64,000 nt of DNA from Azospirillum sp. SYSU D00513 (GTDB taxonomy: Bacteria > Pseudomonadota > Alphaproteobacteria > Azospirillales > Azospirillaceae), in assembly GCF_017356015.1 (NCBI RefSeq), contig NZ_JAFIQV010000010.1:62001-126000 (forward strand). The letters are read 5' to 3'. The translations under genes were made by a program, and so were the position numbers. Under the pieces are notes generated by a model. That model worked only from the letters and a program-made list of their open reading frames with translations, did not search any database and had not been told where the DNA came from. Position 1 is the stretch's first letter, and each line of letters opens with the position of its first letter. This document shows, one piece after another, positions 8,123 through 18,031 of this stretch.

Positions 8123-8464
8123 TCACACGTGGAAGCTCTCGCCGCAGCCGCAACGGCCCTTTTCGTTCGGGTTCTTGAAGACGAAGCCGGTCTGGAACTT
8201 GTCGTCCACGTAATCCATCTCGCTGCCGAGCAGGAACATGACGGCGGTGCTGTCGATGATGACGGTGACGCCCTTGTCCTCGACGACCTCGTCGAACTTC
8301 ATCTTCTCCTTGGCGTACTGCACGTCGTAGCTCATGCCCGAGCAGCCGCGGGCCTTGACGCCGATGCGCAGGCCGAGGATCTCGCCTTCCGGCGCCTTGG
8401 CCATCAGGGCCTTGATGCGCTCGGCGGCGGCGTCGGTGATGTTGAGGGCCTTGGGAAGAGCCAT
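8123..8464 (-). CDS. sufA: SufA/IscA-type A-type iron-sulfur carrier
   Basis: A 113-residue HesB/IscA-family protein that carries Fe-S clusters from the SufBCD scaffold to target proteins. It has the three conserved cysteines: Cys41 in the RGCSGMSY motif and Cys105/Cys107 in the C-terminal CGCGESF. Last gene of the leftward suf operon, 15 bp after sufT. The long KARGCSGMSYDVQYA segment fits the SufA/ErpA group. SufA is chosen from operon position, not from a distinguishing residue. Confidence 0.92.
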   Translation of the reverse strand: MALPKALNITDAAAERIKALMAKAPEGEILGLRIGVKARGCSGMSYDVQYAKEKMKFDEVVEDKGVTVIIDSTAVMFLLGSEMDYVDDKFQTGFVFKNPNEKGRCGCGESFHV

Positions 8465-8479
8465 GGTCTTCTTGCCTCC

Positions 8480-8857
8480 TTAGAACATGTCCAGCTGCAC
8501 CTGCGCGACCTCGGACATCATGTCCTGGCGCCAGGGCGGATCCCACACGACCTCGACCTTGCATTCCTTGACCCAGTCGACGGTCTCGACGGCCATCTGC
8601 ACCTGGGCCGGCAGCTCGCCGGCGACCGGGCACATCGGGCTGGTCAGGGTCATGTCGATCTCGACCTTGGCGTCCTCGAGGATATCGACGCGGTAGATGA
8701 GCCCGAGTTCCCAGATGTCCACGGGGATTTCGGGGTCGTAGCAGGTCTTCACCGCGGCGATGATGTCCTCGCGCAGCTTGGCCTGCGGATCGTCATCGGC
8801 CACGGCCTGTGTTTCGTTCTGTGTCGTCTCGTCCGACATCGTCGTTCCATCCGGCAT
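8480..8857 (-). CDS. sufT: SufT, MIP18/DUF59 Fe-S assembly factor
   Basis: Member of the MIP18 (DUF59) family linked to maturation of Fe-S proteins. About 125 residues, with the core DPEIPVDIWELGLIY and the conserved TLTSPMCPVAGELP loop carrying the reactive Cys, plus WDPPW near the C-terminus. The segment order is typical of the SufT proteins found in SUF operons. A second ATG at 8842 (MSDETTQ) is an equally possible start. It lies between sufU and sufA in the operon. Confidence 0.9.
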   Translation of the reverse strand: MPDGTTMSDETTQNETQAVADDDPQAKLREDIIAAVKTCYDPEIPVDIWELGLIYRVDILEDAKVEIDMTLTSPMCPVAGELPAQVQMAVETVDWVKECKVEVVWDPPWRQDMMSEVAQVQLDMF

Positions 8858-8887
8858 GGCGGTTGTCTCGTTCTCGGCCCCGAGGGC

Positions 8888-9364
8888 TCAGTCCTTGGTC
8901 TCGCTGGACGCCTTGTCCTCGCCGTCGATGGCGGCGCTCATGGCGTGCCAGGCGAGCGTGGCGCACTTGACGCGGACGGGGAACTGGCGCACCCCGGCCA
9001 GCACCTGGAGGCGCTCCATGGCCTCCTCGTCCACCGGCCCGTGGTCGCCGTGCTCGTGGTCTTCCTTGGTGCAGAGGTCGTGGAAGGTCTCGAAGAGCGC
9101 CTTCGCGTCGGCCTCCGTCTTGCCGCGCACGACCTCCGTCATCATGGAGGCGCTGGCGGTGGAGATGGCGCAGCCGCGGCCCTGGAAGGCCACGTCCTCG
9201 ACCACCCCGTCCTTCAGTTTCAGGTAGACCATGAAGCGGTCCCCGCACATGGGGTTCTCGCCCTTGGCCTCGCGGTTGGCGTCCTCCGGATGGCGGAAGT
9301 TCCGGGGGTTCTTGCCGTGATCCAGAATGACTTCCTGATACAGCTCGCGCAGTTCGTCCATCAT
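8888..9364 (-). CDS. sufU: SufU, NifU-like SUF partner protein
   Basis: A 158-residue IscU/SufU-type protein acting with the cysteine desulfurase, as a zinc-dependent sulfur acceptor or scaffold. Ligand cysteines are visible at Cys40 (NPMCGDR), Cys65 (GRGCAIS) and Cys134 (RVKCATLAW), and the 18-21-residue insertion between the second and third Cys that marks SufU over IscU is present around residues 100-118. Its start overlaps the sufS stop by 4 bp, supporting coupled translation and a SufS-SufU pair. No sufE is present in this operon. Confidence 0.95.
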   Translation of the reverse strand: MMDELRELYQEVILDHGKNPRNFRHPEDANREAKGENPMCGDRFMVYLKLKDGVVEDVAFQGRGCAISTASASMMTEVVRGKTEADAKALFETFHDLCTKEDHEHGDHGPVDEEAMERLQVLAGVRQFPVRVKCATLAWHAMSAAIDGEDKASSETKD

Positions 9365-10638
9365 GCTCCGAAGAACTCCTTCACCGCCCTGACCGAGGAG
9401 ACGAGCGCGTCCACCTCGGCGCGGGTGTTGTACAGCCCGAAGGAGGCGCGCGCCGAAGCACCCACCCCGAAACGTTCGCCCAGGGGCTCCGCGCAGTGAC
9501 GGCCGACGCGGATGGCCACGCCATACTGGTCCACGATGGTGCCGATGTCGTGCGGGTGCACGCCGTCCAGCGTGAAGGAGATGATCGGCCCCTTGCCCGG
9601 CGCGGTGCCCAGGATGCGCAAGCCCTCGAGCTGGGAGAGCTGCTGGGTGGCGTATTTCAGCAGGTCGTCCTCATGCGCGGCGATCGCCTCGCGGCCCAGG
9701 CTCTCGACATAGTCGATGGCGGCACCCAGCCCGATCACCTCGGTGATCGGCGGGGTGCCCGCCTCGAACCGGGTGGGGGGCAGCTTGAAGGTCGTGCCCT
9801 CGAAGCTGACCGCCTCGATCATGTCGCCGCCGCCTTGGTAGGGGGGCATCTTCTTCAGCAGCTCGTACTTGCCGTAGAGCACGCCGAGACCGGTCGGGCC
9901 GTACAGCTTGTGGACCGTGAAGACGTAGAAGTCCGCGTCGATCTCCTGCACGTCCACCGGACGGTGCACCACCGCCTGGCTGCCGTCGAACAGCACCGGC
10001 ACGCCGCGCTCGTGGGCCAGCCGGGCGATCTCCCGGGCCGGGGTCACCGTGCCCAGCACGTTGGAGCAGTGGGTGATCGCCACGAACTTCGTGCGGTCCG
10101 ACAGCAGGCCGGCGTAGGCGTCGAGGTCGAAGACGCCCTCGTCGTCCACCGGCACGACCTTGATGACGATGCCCTTCTCGGCCTGGAGGAGCTGCCACGG
10201 AACGATGTTCGCGTGGTGCTCCATGACCGACAGGATGACCTCGTCGCCTTCCTTCAGGAAGGTCCGGCCGTAGCTGGAGGCGACGAGGTTGATCGCCTCG
10301 GTGGCGCTGCGGGTGAAGACGATGGTGTTGTCCGACGGCGCGTTCAGGAAACGCGCCACCTTGCCCCGCACGGCGTCGAACCGGTCGGTCGCCCGCTGCG
10401 ACAGGAAATGCACGCCGCGATGGATGTTGGAGTAGTCCTCCTCCATGAAGCGGCTCATCGCCTCGATCACCTGGCGCGGCTTGTGGGCGCTGGCGCCGCT
10501 GTCGAGATAGACCAGCGGCTTGCCGGGCTTGCCCTTGCGCTCATGCACCAGCCGCGACAGCACGGGGAAATCCGCGCGCACGCGTTCCACGTCGTAGGAA
10601 AGCGCGTCGCTGTCACGGGTGCGGGTCAGTTCCACCAT
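9361..10638 (-). CDS. sufS: SufS cysteine desulfurase
   Basis: PLP-dependent enzyme that removes sulfur from L-cysteine as a persulfide for Fe-S cluster assembly. The 425-residue protein belongs to the group II (SufS/CsdA) type: the PLP lysine is Lys244 in FTVHKLYGPTG, with the preceding DGSQAVVH (218-225), and the persulfide-forming Cys382 sits in RVGRHCAEPL. Fourth structural gene of the suf operon, 40 bp after sufD and overlapping sufU by 4 bp. Confidence 0.97.
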   Translation of the reverse strand: MVELTRTRDSDALSYDVERVRADFPVLSRLVHERKGKPGKPLVYLDSGASAHKPRQVIEAMSRFMEEDYSNIHRGVHFLSQRATDRFDAVRGKVARFLNAPSDNTIVFTRSATEAINLVASSYGRTFLKEGDEVILSVMEHHANIVPWQLLQAEKGIVIKVVPVDDEGVFDLDAYAGLLSDRTKFVAITHCSNVLGTVTPAREIARLAHERGVPVLFDGSQAVVHRPVDVQEIDADFYVFTVHKLYGPTGLGVLYGKYELLKKMPPYQGGGDMIEAVSFEGTTFKLPPTRFEAGTPPITEVIGLGAAIDYVESLGREAIAAHEDDLLKYATQQLSQLEGLRILGTAPGKGPIISFTLDGVHPHDIGTIVDQYGVAIRVGRHCAEPLGERFGVGASARASFGLYNTRAEVDALVSSVRAVKEFFGA

Positions 10639-10678
10639 CTCGTCCTCTCCTGCCGGCTCTCTTCCGGGCCGGGCTTTC

Positions 10679-12019
10679 TTACCGCGACGCCATCCAGCCG
10701 GAGGCGATCTCCTGGAACGCCTCGCGCACCGTCTCGTCGGCGATCTCCTCGATGGCCTCGGCCAGGAAGGCGCCGATCAGCAGGCTGCGCGCCTGGTCCT
10801 TCTCGATGCCGCGGGCGCGCATGTAGAAGAGCGCGTCCTCGTCCAGCTCGCCGATGGTGGCGCCGTGGCTGCACTTCACGTCGTCGGCGTAGATCTCCAG
10901 CTCCGGCTTGCTGTCGATCTCGGCGTTGTCCGAGAGCAGCAGGGCGCGGTTGATCTGGTAGCCGTCGGTCTTCTGCGCGCCCGGACGCACCAGTATCTTG
11001 CCCTGGAACACCGCCCGAGCCGTGTCGTCGATGGCGCCCTTGTAGACCTCGCGGCTGGTGCCGTTCGGCTGGGCGTGGTCGATGAAGGTGCTGGTGTCGC
11101 AGTGCTGGCCGCCGCGCACCATGTAGGCGCCGCTGACATGGGTCGAGCTGTCGGTGCCGGCGAGGGTGCTGCGCACCTCGTTGCGGGACAGCCGGGCGCC
11201 GGTGGTCAGGATGAAGTTGTCGTAATGGCCGTTGGTGCCGACCGTGGCCGCCGCGTGCGAGAAGTGGAAGCTCTCCGTCCCCTCGCGCTGGACCTTGTAG
11301 TGGCGCACCGTCGCCTCGTCGGCGACGAAGACCTCCGCCACATGGTTGGCCAGGTCCGCACCCGTGCCGAAGCCGACATGGTGCTCGACCACGGTCACCC
11401 GCGCGCCCGTCCCGGCGACGATCAGCGTGCGCGGGTGGACGGCGGACGGGCGGTCGCCCGCCAGCGTGACGTGGACGATCTCGACCGGCTGCTCGACAGC
11501 GACGCCCTGCGGCACGTGCAGCAGCGGGCCGTCCGTCAGGAAGGCGGTGTTCAGCGCCACCAGCGGCAGGTCGTCCGGCTGGGCGAGGCGGCCGAGATGC
11601 TCGGCGACGAAGTCCGGCTTCGTGCGCAGCGCGTCGGCGAGGCTCAGCAGCTCCACGCCTTCCGGCAGGCCGGCGGTGGACGAAAGCTCGGCGTGGAAGC
11701 GCCCGTCGATGAAGACCAGCCGGGGGCCCTGCGCGCCCGCTGGCCGCACGGTCGGCAGCGTGTCGATGCCGGCGCGCGGGGTGGGGGAGGCCGGCTCGAA
11801 GCTCAGCTTATCGAGCGCCCGAAGGTTGGTGTACTTCCAGGTCTCGTTGCGCACGGTCGGAAAGCCGATCTCGGCGAAACGGTCGCGGCCCTGGCGGCGC
11901 AGCTCGGCCAGCCAGGCCAGCCCGGCGCCGGGCAACTCGCCCTGCAGCCGGTCGAACTGCTCGATGTAGGGGCGCGCCGTTTCCGGTGCCGCACCCCGAG
12001 CGGAAAAGGTAGTCGTCAT
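10679..12019 (-). CDS. sufD: SufD, Fe-S scaffold complex subunit
   Basis: Subunit of the SufBC2D complex where clusters are built. The 446-residue protein has the beta-helix core and the C-terminal SufB/SufD signature with KCSHGATIGELDEDALFYMRARG, whose His is a proposed cluster ligand at the SufB-SufD interface. The start at 12019 (MTTTFSARG) lies 4 bp after the sufC stop; the longer open frame to 12133 would overlap sufC heavily and is rejected. Confidence 0.96.
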   Translation of the reverse strand: MTTTFSARGAAPETARPYIEQFDRLQGELPGAGLAWLAELRRQGRDRFAEIGFPTVRNETWKYTNLRALDKLSFEPASPTPRAGIDTLPTVRPAGAQGPRLVFIDGRFHAELSSTAGLPEGVELLSLADALRTKPDFVAEHLGRLAQPDDLPLVALNTAFLTDGPLLHVPQGVAVEQPVEIVHVTLAGDRPSAVHPRTLIVAGTGARVTVVEHHVGFGTGADLANHVAEVFVADEATVRHYKVQREGTESFHFSHAAATVGTNGHYDNFILTTGARLSRNEVRSTLAGTDSSTHVSGAYMVRGGQHCDTSTFIDHAQPNGTSREVYKGAIDDTARAVFQGKILVRPGAQKTDGYQINRALLLSDNAEIDSKPELEIYADDVKCSHGATIGELDEDALFYMRARGIEKDQARSLLIGAFLAEAIEEIADETVREAFQEIASGWMASR

Positions 12020-12023
12020 GGCT

Positions 12024-12776
12024 TCAGGCCGCCTCGTTCGCGCCGAAATCCCGGTAACCGTTCTTCTCCAGCTCCACCGCCAGCTCCTTGCCGCCCGAAC
12101 GGACGATGCGGCCGGCCGCCAGCACATGGACATGGTCGGGAACGATGTAGTCGAGCAGACGCTGGTAGTGGGTGATGACCAGCATGGAGCGCTCCGGCGA
12201 GCGGAGCGCGTTCACGCCTTCCGCCACGATGCGCAGGGCGTCGATGTCCAGGCCGCTGTCCGTCTCGTCGAGGATGGCGAACTTCGGCTCCAGCACGGCC
12301 ATCTGAAGCGACTCGTTGCGCTTCTTCTCGCCGCCGGAGAAGCCGACGTTGACCGCGCGCTTCAGCATGTCGTCGCTCATGCCCAGCGCCTTGGTCTTCT
12401 CGCGGACCAGCTTCAGGAACTGCATGGCATCCAGCTCCTTCTCGCCGCGATGCTTGCGGAGCGCGTTGAGCGCCACCTTCAGGAAGGTCGTGTTGGCGAC
12501 GCCGGGGATCTCCACCGGATACTGGAAGGCCAGGAACACGCCCTCGGCGGCGCGCTCCTCCGGCTCCATCTCCAGCAGGTCCTTGCCGTAGTAGGTCACC
12601 GAGCCCTCGGTGATCTCGTAGCCCTCACGCCCCGCCAGCAGGTAGGACAGGGTGCTCTTGCCGGCGCCGTTCGGCCCCATGATGGCGTGCACCTCGCCCG
12701 GGCGGATCGTCAGGTCGATGCCCCGCAGGATTTCCTTGCCGTCCACCGTGGCGTGCAGATTCTTGATCTCGATCAT
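12024..12776 (-). CDS. sufC: SufC ATPase
   Basis: ABC-type ATPase driving conformational change of the SufBCD scaffold. The 250-residue protein has Walker A GPNGAGKST (about 34-42), the SufC-typical signature FSGGEKKRNE, and Walker B KFAILDETDSGLD, where the SufC-specific DETDSGLD sequence is clear. Cytosolic, with no membrane segments. Placed between sufB and sufD as usual. Confidence 0.97.
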   Translation of the reverse strand: MIEIKNLHATVDGKEILRGIDLTIRPGEVHAIMGPNGAGKSTLSYLLAGREGYEITEGSVTYYGKDLLEMEPEERAAEGVFLAFQYPVEIPGVANTTFLKVALNALRKHRGEKELDAMQFLKLVREKTKALGMSDDMLKRAVNVGFSGGEKKRNESLQMAVLEPKFAILDETDSGLDIDALRIVAEGVNALRSPERSMLVITHYQRLLDYIVPDHVHVLAAGRIVRSGGKELAVELEKNGYRDFGANEAA

Positions 12777-12809
12777 CTGTCTTCTTCCTTCACACTGTCC
12801 TGCGGCCGG

Positions 12810-14294
<1,485 letters not shown>

Positions 14295-14343
14295 GGTCTT
14301 TCGTCCCTTGCGGTAGATGCGTTCGTCGGTGGTGCGCGCCCTG

Positions 14344-14829
14344 TCAGGCGGCGTGTTGGGGTGTTCTGCCGGCCGTGCCGGAAACGGCCGCCTCGGCGGC
14401 CGGCGCGGCCCTCGGCATGCCCCAGGCCGGCGCCATCATGTCGGCGAGCGACACCTGCTCCAGGGCGCCGCGGATGGCGCTGTTGACCTTTTCCCAGCCG
14501 CCGCGCATGGGGCAGAGCCTCTCCACGTCGCATTGGCTGTCGGCGCCGTCCACGCAGGCGGTCAGCGCGATCGGTCCTTCCAGCGCCGTCACGATCTCGG
14601 CGATGGAGATCGCCTCGGCCGTCCGGCTCAGCGCGTAGCCGCCGGCGGCCCCCCGGTGCGAAACCGCGAGCCCGGAGGGCGTCAGCGACTTCATCAGCTT
14701 GGCGACCGTCGGAGCGGGCACGCCGGTGCGCTCGGCGATCTGGGCGACGGTGTGAACCGTGCCCGCCTGGCGCGCCATGTCGCTCATCACGACGATGGCA
14801 TAATCGGTCAGCTTGCTCAGCCGGATCAT
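14344..14829 (-). CDS. Rrf2-family SUF operon regulator
   Basis: A 161-residue Rrf2-family winged-helix protein, of the type found heading SUF operons in many proteobacteria and related to IscR. The N-terminal HTH reads [16 protein letters not shown]...[13 protein letters not shown]. The three cluster-binding cysteines are Cys92, Cys100 and Cys106 in [15 protein letters not shown]. It therefore probably senses Fe-S status and autoregulates the whole operon. The start at 14829 fits the family; an ATG at 14844 is possible but would lie closer to the operator. Confidence 0.92.
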   Translation of the reverse strand: MIRLSKLTDYAIVVMSDMARQAGTVHTVAQIAERTGVPAPTVAKLMKSLTPSGLAVSHRGAAGGYALSRTAEAISIAEIVTALEGPIALTACVDGADSQCDVERLCPMRGGWEKVNSAIRGALEQVSLADMMAPAWGMPRAAPAAEAAVSGTAGRTPQHAA

Positions 14830-14846
14830 GGCGGCTCCCATACAGG

Positions 14847-14857
14847 ACCAAATTGGT
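14847..14857. promoter_or_regulatory. Candidate Rrf2 operator palindrome
   Basis: ACCAAATTGGT is an odd-length perfect dyad, 18-28 bp before the rrf2 start codon and just downstream of the putative promoter, where a repressor would block transcription. It is partly extended by TAC/GTA at the outer edge. It does not match the E. coli IscR type 1 site closely, so binding by this Rrf2 protein is an inference from position and symmetry. Confidence 0.5.
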
Positions 14858-14859
14858 AC

Positions 14860-14891
14860 GGTATAGGTGGCGTGGCTCCGCCTAATGTCAA
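14860..14891 (-). promoter_or_regulatory. Candidate sigma70 promoter of the suf operon
   Basis: Read on the minus strand, TTGACA (14891-14886) is a perfect -35 hexamer. A TATA-containing -10 region (CCTATACC) lies 18-20 bp further on, slightly long for an ideal spacer. It leads into the operator candidate and the rrf2 start. Confidence 0.45.
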
Positions 14892-15021
14892 GCGAAACCG
14901 GGGCCGCTTTTCGCCGAAGGTCGTAAACCATCGCAAAAGAGGCGGCAAGGGCGCTCATCGCGCGGCAGACCGGCCTTCCGGGCATGAATCCGGCACCGCC
15001 GGGCACGGGAAGCTGGGAAAG

Positions 15022-15047
15022 AAAAAACCCCGCGGCGGACCGCGGGG
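15022..15047 (-). terminator. Intrinsic terminator of the DUF3618 operon
   Basis: On the minus strand CCCCGCGG pairs with CCGCGGGG around a 4-base loop, followed at once by six T residues. It lies about 45 bp after the stop of the last gene of the leftward three-gene operon. A classical rho-independent terminator. Confidence 0.9.
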
Positions 15048-15092
15048 CGAGGGCTGCTGTCAGATGGCGGGCAAGACGCCCGCAGGCGGGGC

Positions 15093-16043
15093 TCAGGAGG
15101 GCTTGGATGCTTCTTCCTTGGCGGCCTGGACCGCCTCGGAGGCGGCGTTCCTGGCCGTGCCCATCGCGTCACCCAGCTCCTCCTGGGCGGTTTCCAGCGC
15201 GGCACGGGCGGCGCGGGTGCCGCGGTCCACATAATCGTGCGCCATGCTCTTGGCGCGCTCGGTCGCCTCGTCGGCGTAGTCGCCGATCCACTCGTTCTCG
15301 TATCGGGTGGAGGGGATGCTGGCGCCGAGTGCGGCGCCCAGCGTCAGCCCCATCACGCCGGCGACCAGCGGATGGTCCTCGACCATGTCCCAGAAGCTGC
15401 TGGCCATGCCCTTGGCGCGCTGGCCGGACATGGCGGTGCTGCGGCTGGACTGTGCGCCGCCGGCATACATGCCCGTGGTCTGGCCGGCACCGTGGCTGGA
15501 GGAAGAAGAGCCGCGGACGCGCTGCGTCGCGCTGCCGACGGCGTCGCTGACATGCTCGCCGGCGCTGGAGAAGGCCTGGCGGGCGTAGCCGGTCGCGTCG
15601 CCGACGCGGCCGCGGACCGAGCGGACGGCGCCGCTGCGGGCGAGCTTGCGGTCATAGCCGCTGCCGGTCAGGGCGAGCCAGCCCAGCCCGATGCCGATCA
15701 TGGCGAGCGGGACCGGGTGGCTGCGCATGGTGTCGCCGATGGAGGCCATGCCCCCCTTGGCGCGGCTGCCGTAGCCGCCATGGGAGGAGTCGTCATGCCC
15801 GGCGTCGAAATGGCTGGTGCTGCTGTGGGCGGTGCGGCCGCCCGGATTCGTGTGCATGCGTTCCATCATCTGCTCCTTCAGGTGCCGGGGCGCGAGCCGG
15901 GAGAGTTTCCGCTCCAGCGCCCCGAGGGTTTCGGTGATCCGCTCCTGGCTGGTGCGGATGTCGCGTTGCATGGCGTCGTAGTCGCGGGTGCCCCGGTCGT
16001 CGCCCGGTCCGTCGCCCCGCCCGCCGTCATGGCCGCGGCTCAT
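15093..16043 (-). CDS. DUF3618 protein, envelope-associated
   Basis: A 316-residue protein whose N-terminus has the DUF3618 pattern (MQRDIRTSQERITETLGALERKLS). A Gly/Ser-rich linker and two hydrophobic helices follow (around PVPLAMIGIGLGWLAL and HPLVAGVMGLTLGAALGA). The C-terminus is an amphipathic Ala-rich helix of the kind found in stress or desiccation proteins (RAARAALETAQEELGDAMGTARNAAS, split here only for description). Last gene of the operon, 8 bp after the holin-like gene. Function unknown; the family occurs next to DUF1469 proteins in alphaproteobacteria. The start at 16043 is chosen because the open extension overlaps the upstream gene. Confidence 0.75.
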   Translation of the reverse strand: MSRGHDGGRGDGPGDDRGTRDYDAMQRDIRTSQERITETLGALERKLSRLAPRHLKEQMMERMHTNPGGRTAHSSTSHFDAGHDDSSHGGYGSRAKGGMASIGDTMRSHPVPLAMIGIGLGWLALTGSGYDRKLARSGAVRSVRGRVGDATGYARQAFSSAGEHVSDAVGSATQRVRGSSSSSHGAGQTTGMYAGGAQSSRSTAMSGQRAKGMASSFWDMVEDHPLVAGVMGLTLGAALGASIPSTRYENEWIGDYADEATERAKSMAHDYVDRGTRAARAALETAQEELGDAMGTARNAASEAVQAAKEEASKPS

Positions 16044-16051
16044 GGCCGTGT

Positions 16052-16468
16052 TCACCGGGCGAGCTGGGAACGAGCCCAGCGCTTGTCGTCGCGCAACGTT
16101 TCCATGGTGCGCTTGGGCTGCAGGTTGTTGGCCGACAGGCGGCTCTTGCCCATCATCAGCAGCACGCCGCCGATGACGAGCACGACGGCGCCGACGATGA
16201 GCGCCGCCAGCCATGGCTGGACGTAGAGCGCCAGCCCCAGAACCGCCGCCGCCAGCAGGACCAGCAGCCCGGCGTAGGCGATGAAGCCGCCCACCGCGAG
16301 GAAGGCGACGCCGCCGGCGGCCTGGCCGACCTTCTCGGTCATCTCGGCCTTGGCCAGTTCGATCTCGGTCCGCGCGAGGTTGGTGGTCTCGCGCGCGAGG
16401 TCGGCGAAGAGCCCGGAGATCGGCCGATCCTGCCGGGTGTCGTAGGAGCGGTCTTCGGCGGCGCTCAT
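16052..16468 (-). CDS. DUF1469/holin-superfamily membrane protein
   Basis: A 138-residue protein of the Phage_holin_3_6 (DUF1469, also called Actinobacterial holin-X) family. An amphipathic N-terminal helix rich in acidic residues (LFADLARETTNLARTEIELAKAEMTEK) is followed by two transmembrane helices (about 50-80 and 88-108) and a basic tail. Despite the family name there is no phage context. Its ATG overlaps the preceding gene's stop by 4 bp, so the two are coupled. Probably an inner-membrane protein of the envelope stress response. Confidence 0.8.
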   Translation of the reverse strand: MSAAEDRSYDTRQDRPISGLFADLARETTNLARTEIELAKAEMTEKVGQAAGGVAFLAVGGFIAYAGLLVLLAAAVLGLALYVQPWLAALIVGAVVLVIGGVLLMMGKSRLSANNLQPKRTMETLRDDKRWARSQLAR

Positions 16469-17406
16469 GGGGTGGTCCCCTGCGGCTTGCCGCCGGTGGC
16501 CGGCGAGGAGTTCAGGGTGGCGCCGGGAACGGTGCCCGCCGGCTTGGCGACGGATTCGGCCGCCTTCGGGGTCGGGGCGGTGCCGGCCATCAGCCCGGCG
16601 GCGTCCTGGCTGCGCGCGCTGGCGGTCGCGGCGGTGGCGCTGTTCATGCGCGCGCCGCCGCCCATCCCACCGCCGACACCGCCGGTGCCCATGTGAGTGC
16701 CGCCGTGAGTGCCGGTGCCGCGGCTCGCCGCGACGCCTTCCGACATCTCGCGGCCGCCCGCCGCGGTGCCCGTGCCGGTGCCCCGCGCGCGGGTGCCCGT
16801 GGCGAAGGCCCGGGCGCCCGACTCGGTGTAGCCGTGGCTGTCATAGTCGTGCAGGCCGTAGCCGCCGTTGCGCACGGTCTGGGAGCCCGTGTCGTAGCTG
16901 TTCTGCCCCCGGCGCACGCCCGAGCCGTAGCTGTTCTGCATCCGGCGCTCGCCGGAGGACTTGATGAAGCGCGAGAACAGGAAGCCGACGGCGAAGGCGG
17001 CGCCGATGAAGACCTCCGGCTGCCGGCGGGCGAAGCCCTCGACCTGGCCGACGATGTCGTCCATCGTCGAATCGCGGAGCATGTCCGCGACCTGCTCGAC
17101 CCGGCTGGCGGCCTGGTCGGCGTAGTGGGCGGCGGCGCCGTTGTTCTCCTTGGCGAGCTGGTCGGCCGCCACGTGCAGCGCGTCGGCGACGCTGCCGAGC
17201 TGGTCGGCGGCGCGGTGCGTCTGCTGCTCCAGAAGCGAGCGGATGCGGGTCTGCGCGGCGCCGACCTGCTCGCGGCCGGCGTCCATCGCCTGCTGCTGCG
17301 CCTGGTTGATGCCGCTGGTCACCTGATCCTTGTATTCGCGTGCCTTGCCCATCGGTTCCGATCCCTTGTTCGTTTCGCCGGTGCCCGACGTGTCGCGGTC
17401 TGCCAT
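16465..17406 (-). CDS. Membrane-anchored protein of the nutrient-deprivation-induced type
   Basis: A 313-residue protein. Residues 20-130 are a long amphipathic, probably coiled-coil region (QQQAMDAGREQVGAAQTRIRS; DQLAKENNGAAAHYADQAAS). A single hydrophobic segment (PEVFIGAAFAVGFLFSRFIKSS) follows, then a Gly/Ala/Thr-rich low-complexity tail. This layout resembles rhizobial proteins annotated 'nutrient deprivation-induced protein'. First gene of a three-gene operon, with a strong GAGGAGG ribosome site before the start at 17406. A possible EcfG-type promoter is found upstream. Function is not known. Confidence 0.7.
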   Translation of the reverse strand: MADRDTSGTGETNKGSEPMGKAREYKDQVTSGINQAQQQAMDAGREQVGAAQTRIRSLLEQQTHRAADQLGSVADALHVAADQLAKENNGAAAHYADQAASRVEQVADMLRDSTMDDIVGQVEGFARRQPEVFIGAAFAVGFLFSRFIKSSGERRMQNSYGSGVRRGQNSYDTGSQTVRNGGYGLHDYDSHGYTESGARAFATGTRARGTGTGTAAGGREMSEGVAASRGTGTHGGTHMGTGGVGGGMGGGARMNSATAATASARSQDAAGLMAGTAPTPKAAESVAKPAGTVPGATLNSSPATGGKPQGTTP

Positions 17407-17559
17407 TTTGGTTCCTCCTCGGTGTTCTCTGGCTCGGTGTTCTCTGGCCCGGTGTGCTCTGAAACCCTGTGCCGGGGCACGTAGTGCCGGTTCGGTCCGC
17501 TGGTTCCGCGGCATGCGGCACCCGCCGCGCACGGCGGCGTCCGATGACTGTCGATAGAA

Positions 17560-17585
17560 CAACCCTGAGGGCGTCCGGGTTCCGG
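17560..17585 (-). promoter_or_regulatory. Candidate EcfG (general stress) promoter
   Basis: On the minus strand GGAAC (17585-17581) is followed by a 17-bp spacer and TGTT (17563-17560). The alphaproteobacterial EcfG consensus is GGAAC-N16/17-CGTT, so only one base of the -10 differs. It would start transcription about 150 bp upstream of the three-gene envelope operon. Confidence 0.5.
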
Positions 17586-17898
17586 TTGCCCGAAAGCCGG
17601 CATGCGATGTCAATGTGGAGTTGCGGGGGGCCGGGACGGGCCGCCGCCGCGATGACGGCGCGCCGGCCGCTGCCGTGCCCGCCCCGGTCGGAGGAGGTGC
17701 CCCACGCCCGCCATGCGGCGATCCGATTCCTGCCACAGCTTTGACGCGTTCGGGGGCTATACTGGGTTCCGCAGGTTGCTTTGCTTTGGGGGAGATGAAC
17801 TTATCCTAGTCTCCGCCCCGCTTGCCTTGGCTGCGGCTTGGCGGAATCCGAGAAGAAACGCGCCGAGCCCTCGCAAAAAGGGGGTAATTGATGTGCGT

Positions 17899-17914
17899 TT
17901 AACGTGGCATTAAC
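17899..17914 (+). promoter_or_regulatory. Perfect CtrA-type box
   Basis: TTAA at 17899-17902, seven bases, then TTAAC at 17910-17914: an exact match to the alphaproteobacterial CtrA consensus TTAA-N7-TTAAC. It lies 118 bp before the lipoprotein start, a typical position for control of the chvIG transcript. Confidence 0.55.
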
Positions 17915-18031
17915 CAGCCTCGTCTGATTTTGGCCTCACCGGCAGGGGGAAAATGTGGGGCCGCAAGGCACGGCATCGAACCACCCCGATCGGCCCGATT
18001 TCGTTCTGAATGACGTTGAAAGGCCCGCACA

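Larger units (their letters stand above)
17407..18031. other. 625-bp divergent intergenic region
   Basis: No gene is supported. It separates the leftward stress operon from the rightward lipoprotein-chvI-chvG operon. The left half holds a possible EcfG-type promoter (17560-17585) for the stress operon. The right half holds a perfect TTAA-N7-TTAAC box (17899-17914) ahead of the chvIG operon. Short open frames here lack ribosome sites and a plausible protein composition. Confidence 0.7.

Noticed and set aside
17615..17913. Short plus-strand frames in the 625-bp intergenic region
   Set aside because: No ribosome site, no plausible protein composition, and they end or begin within regions with regulatory features.
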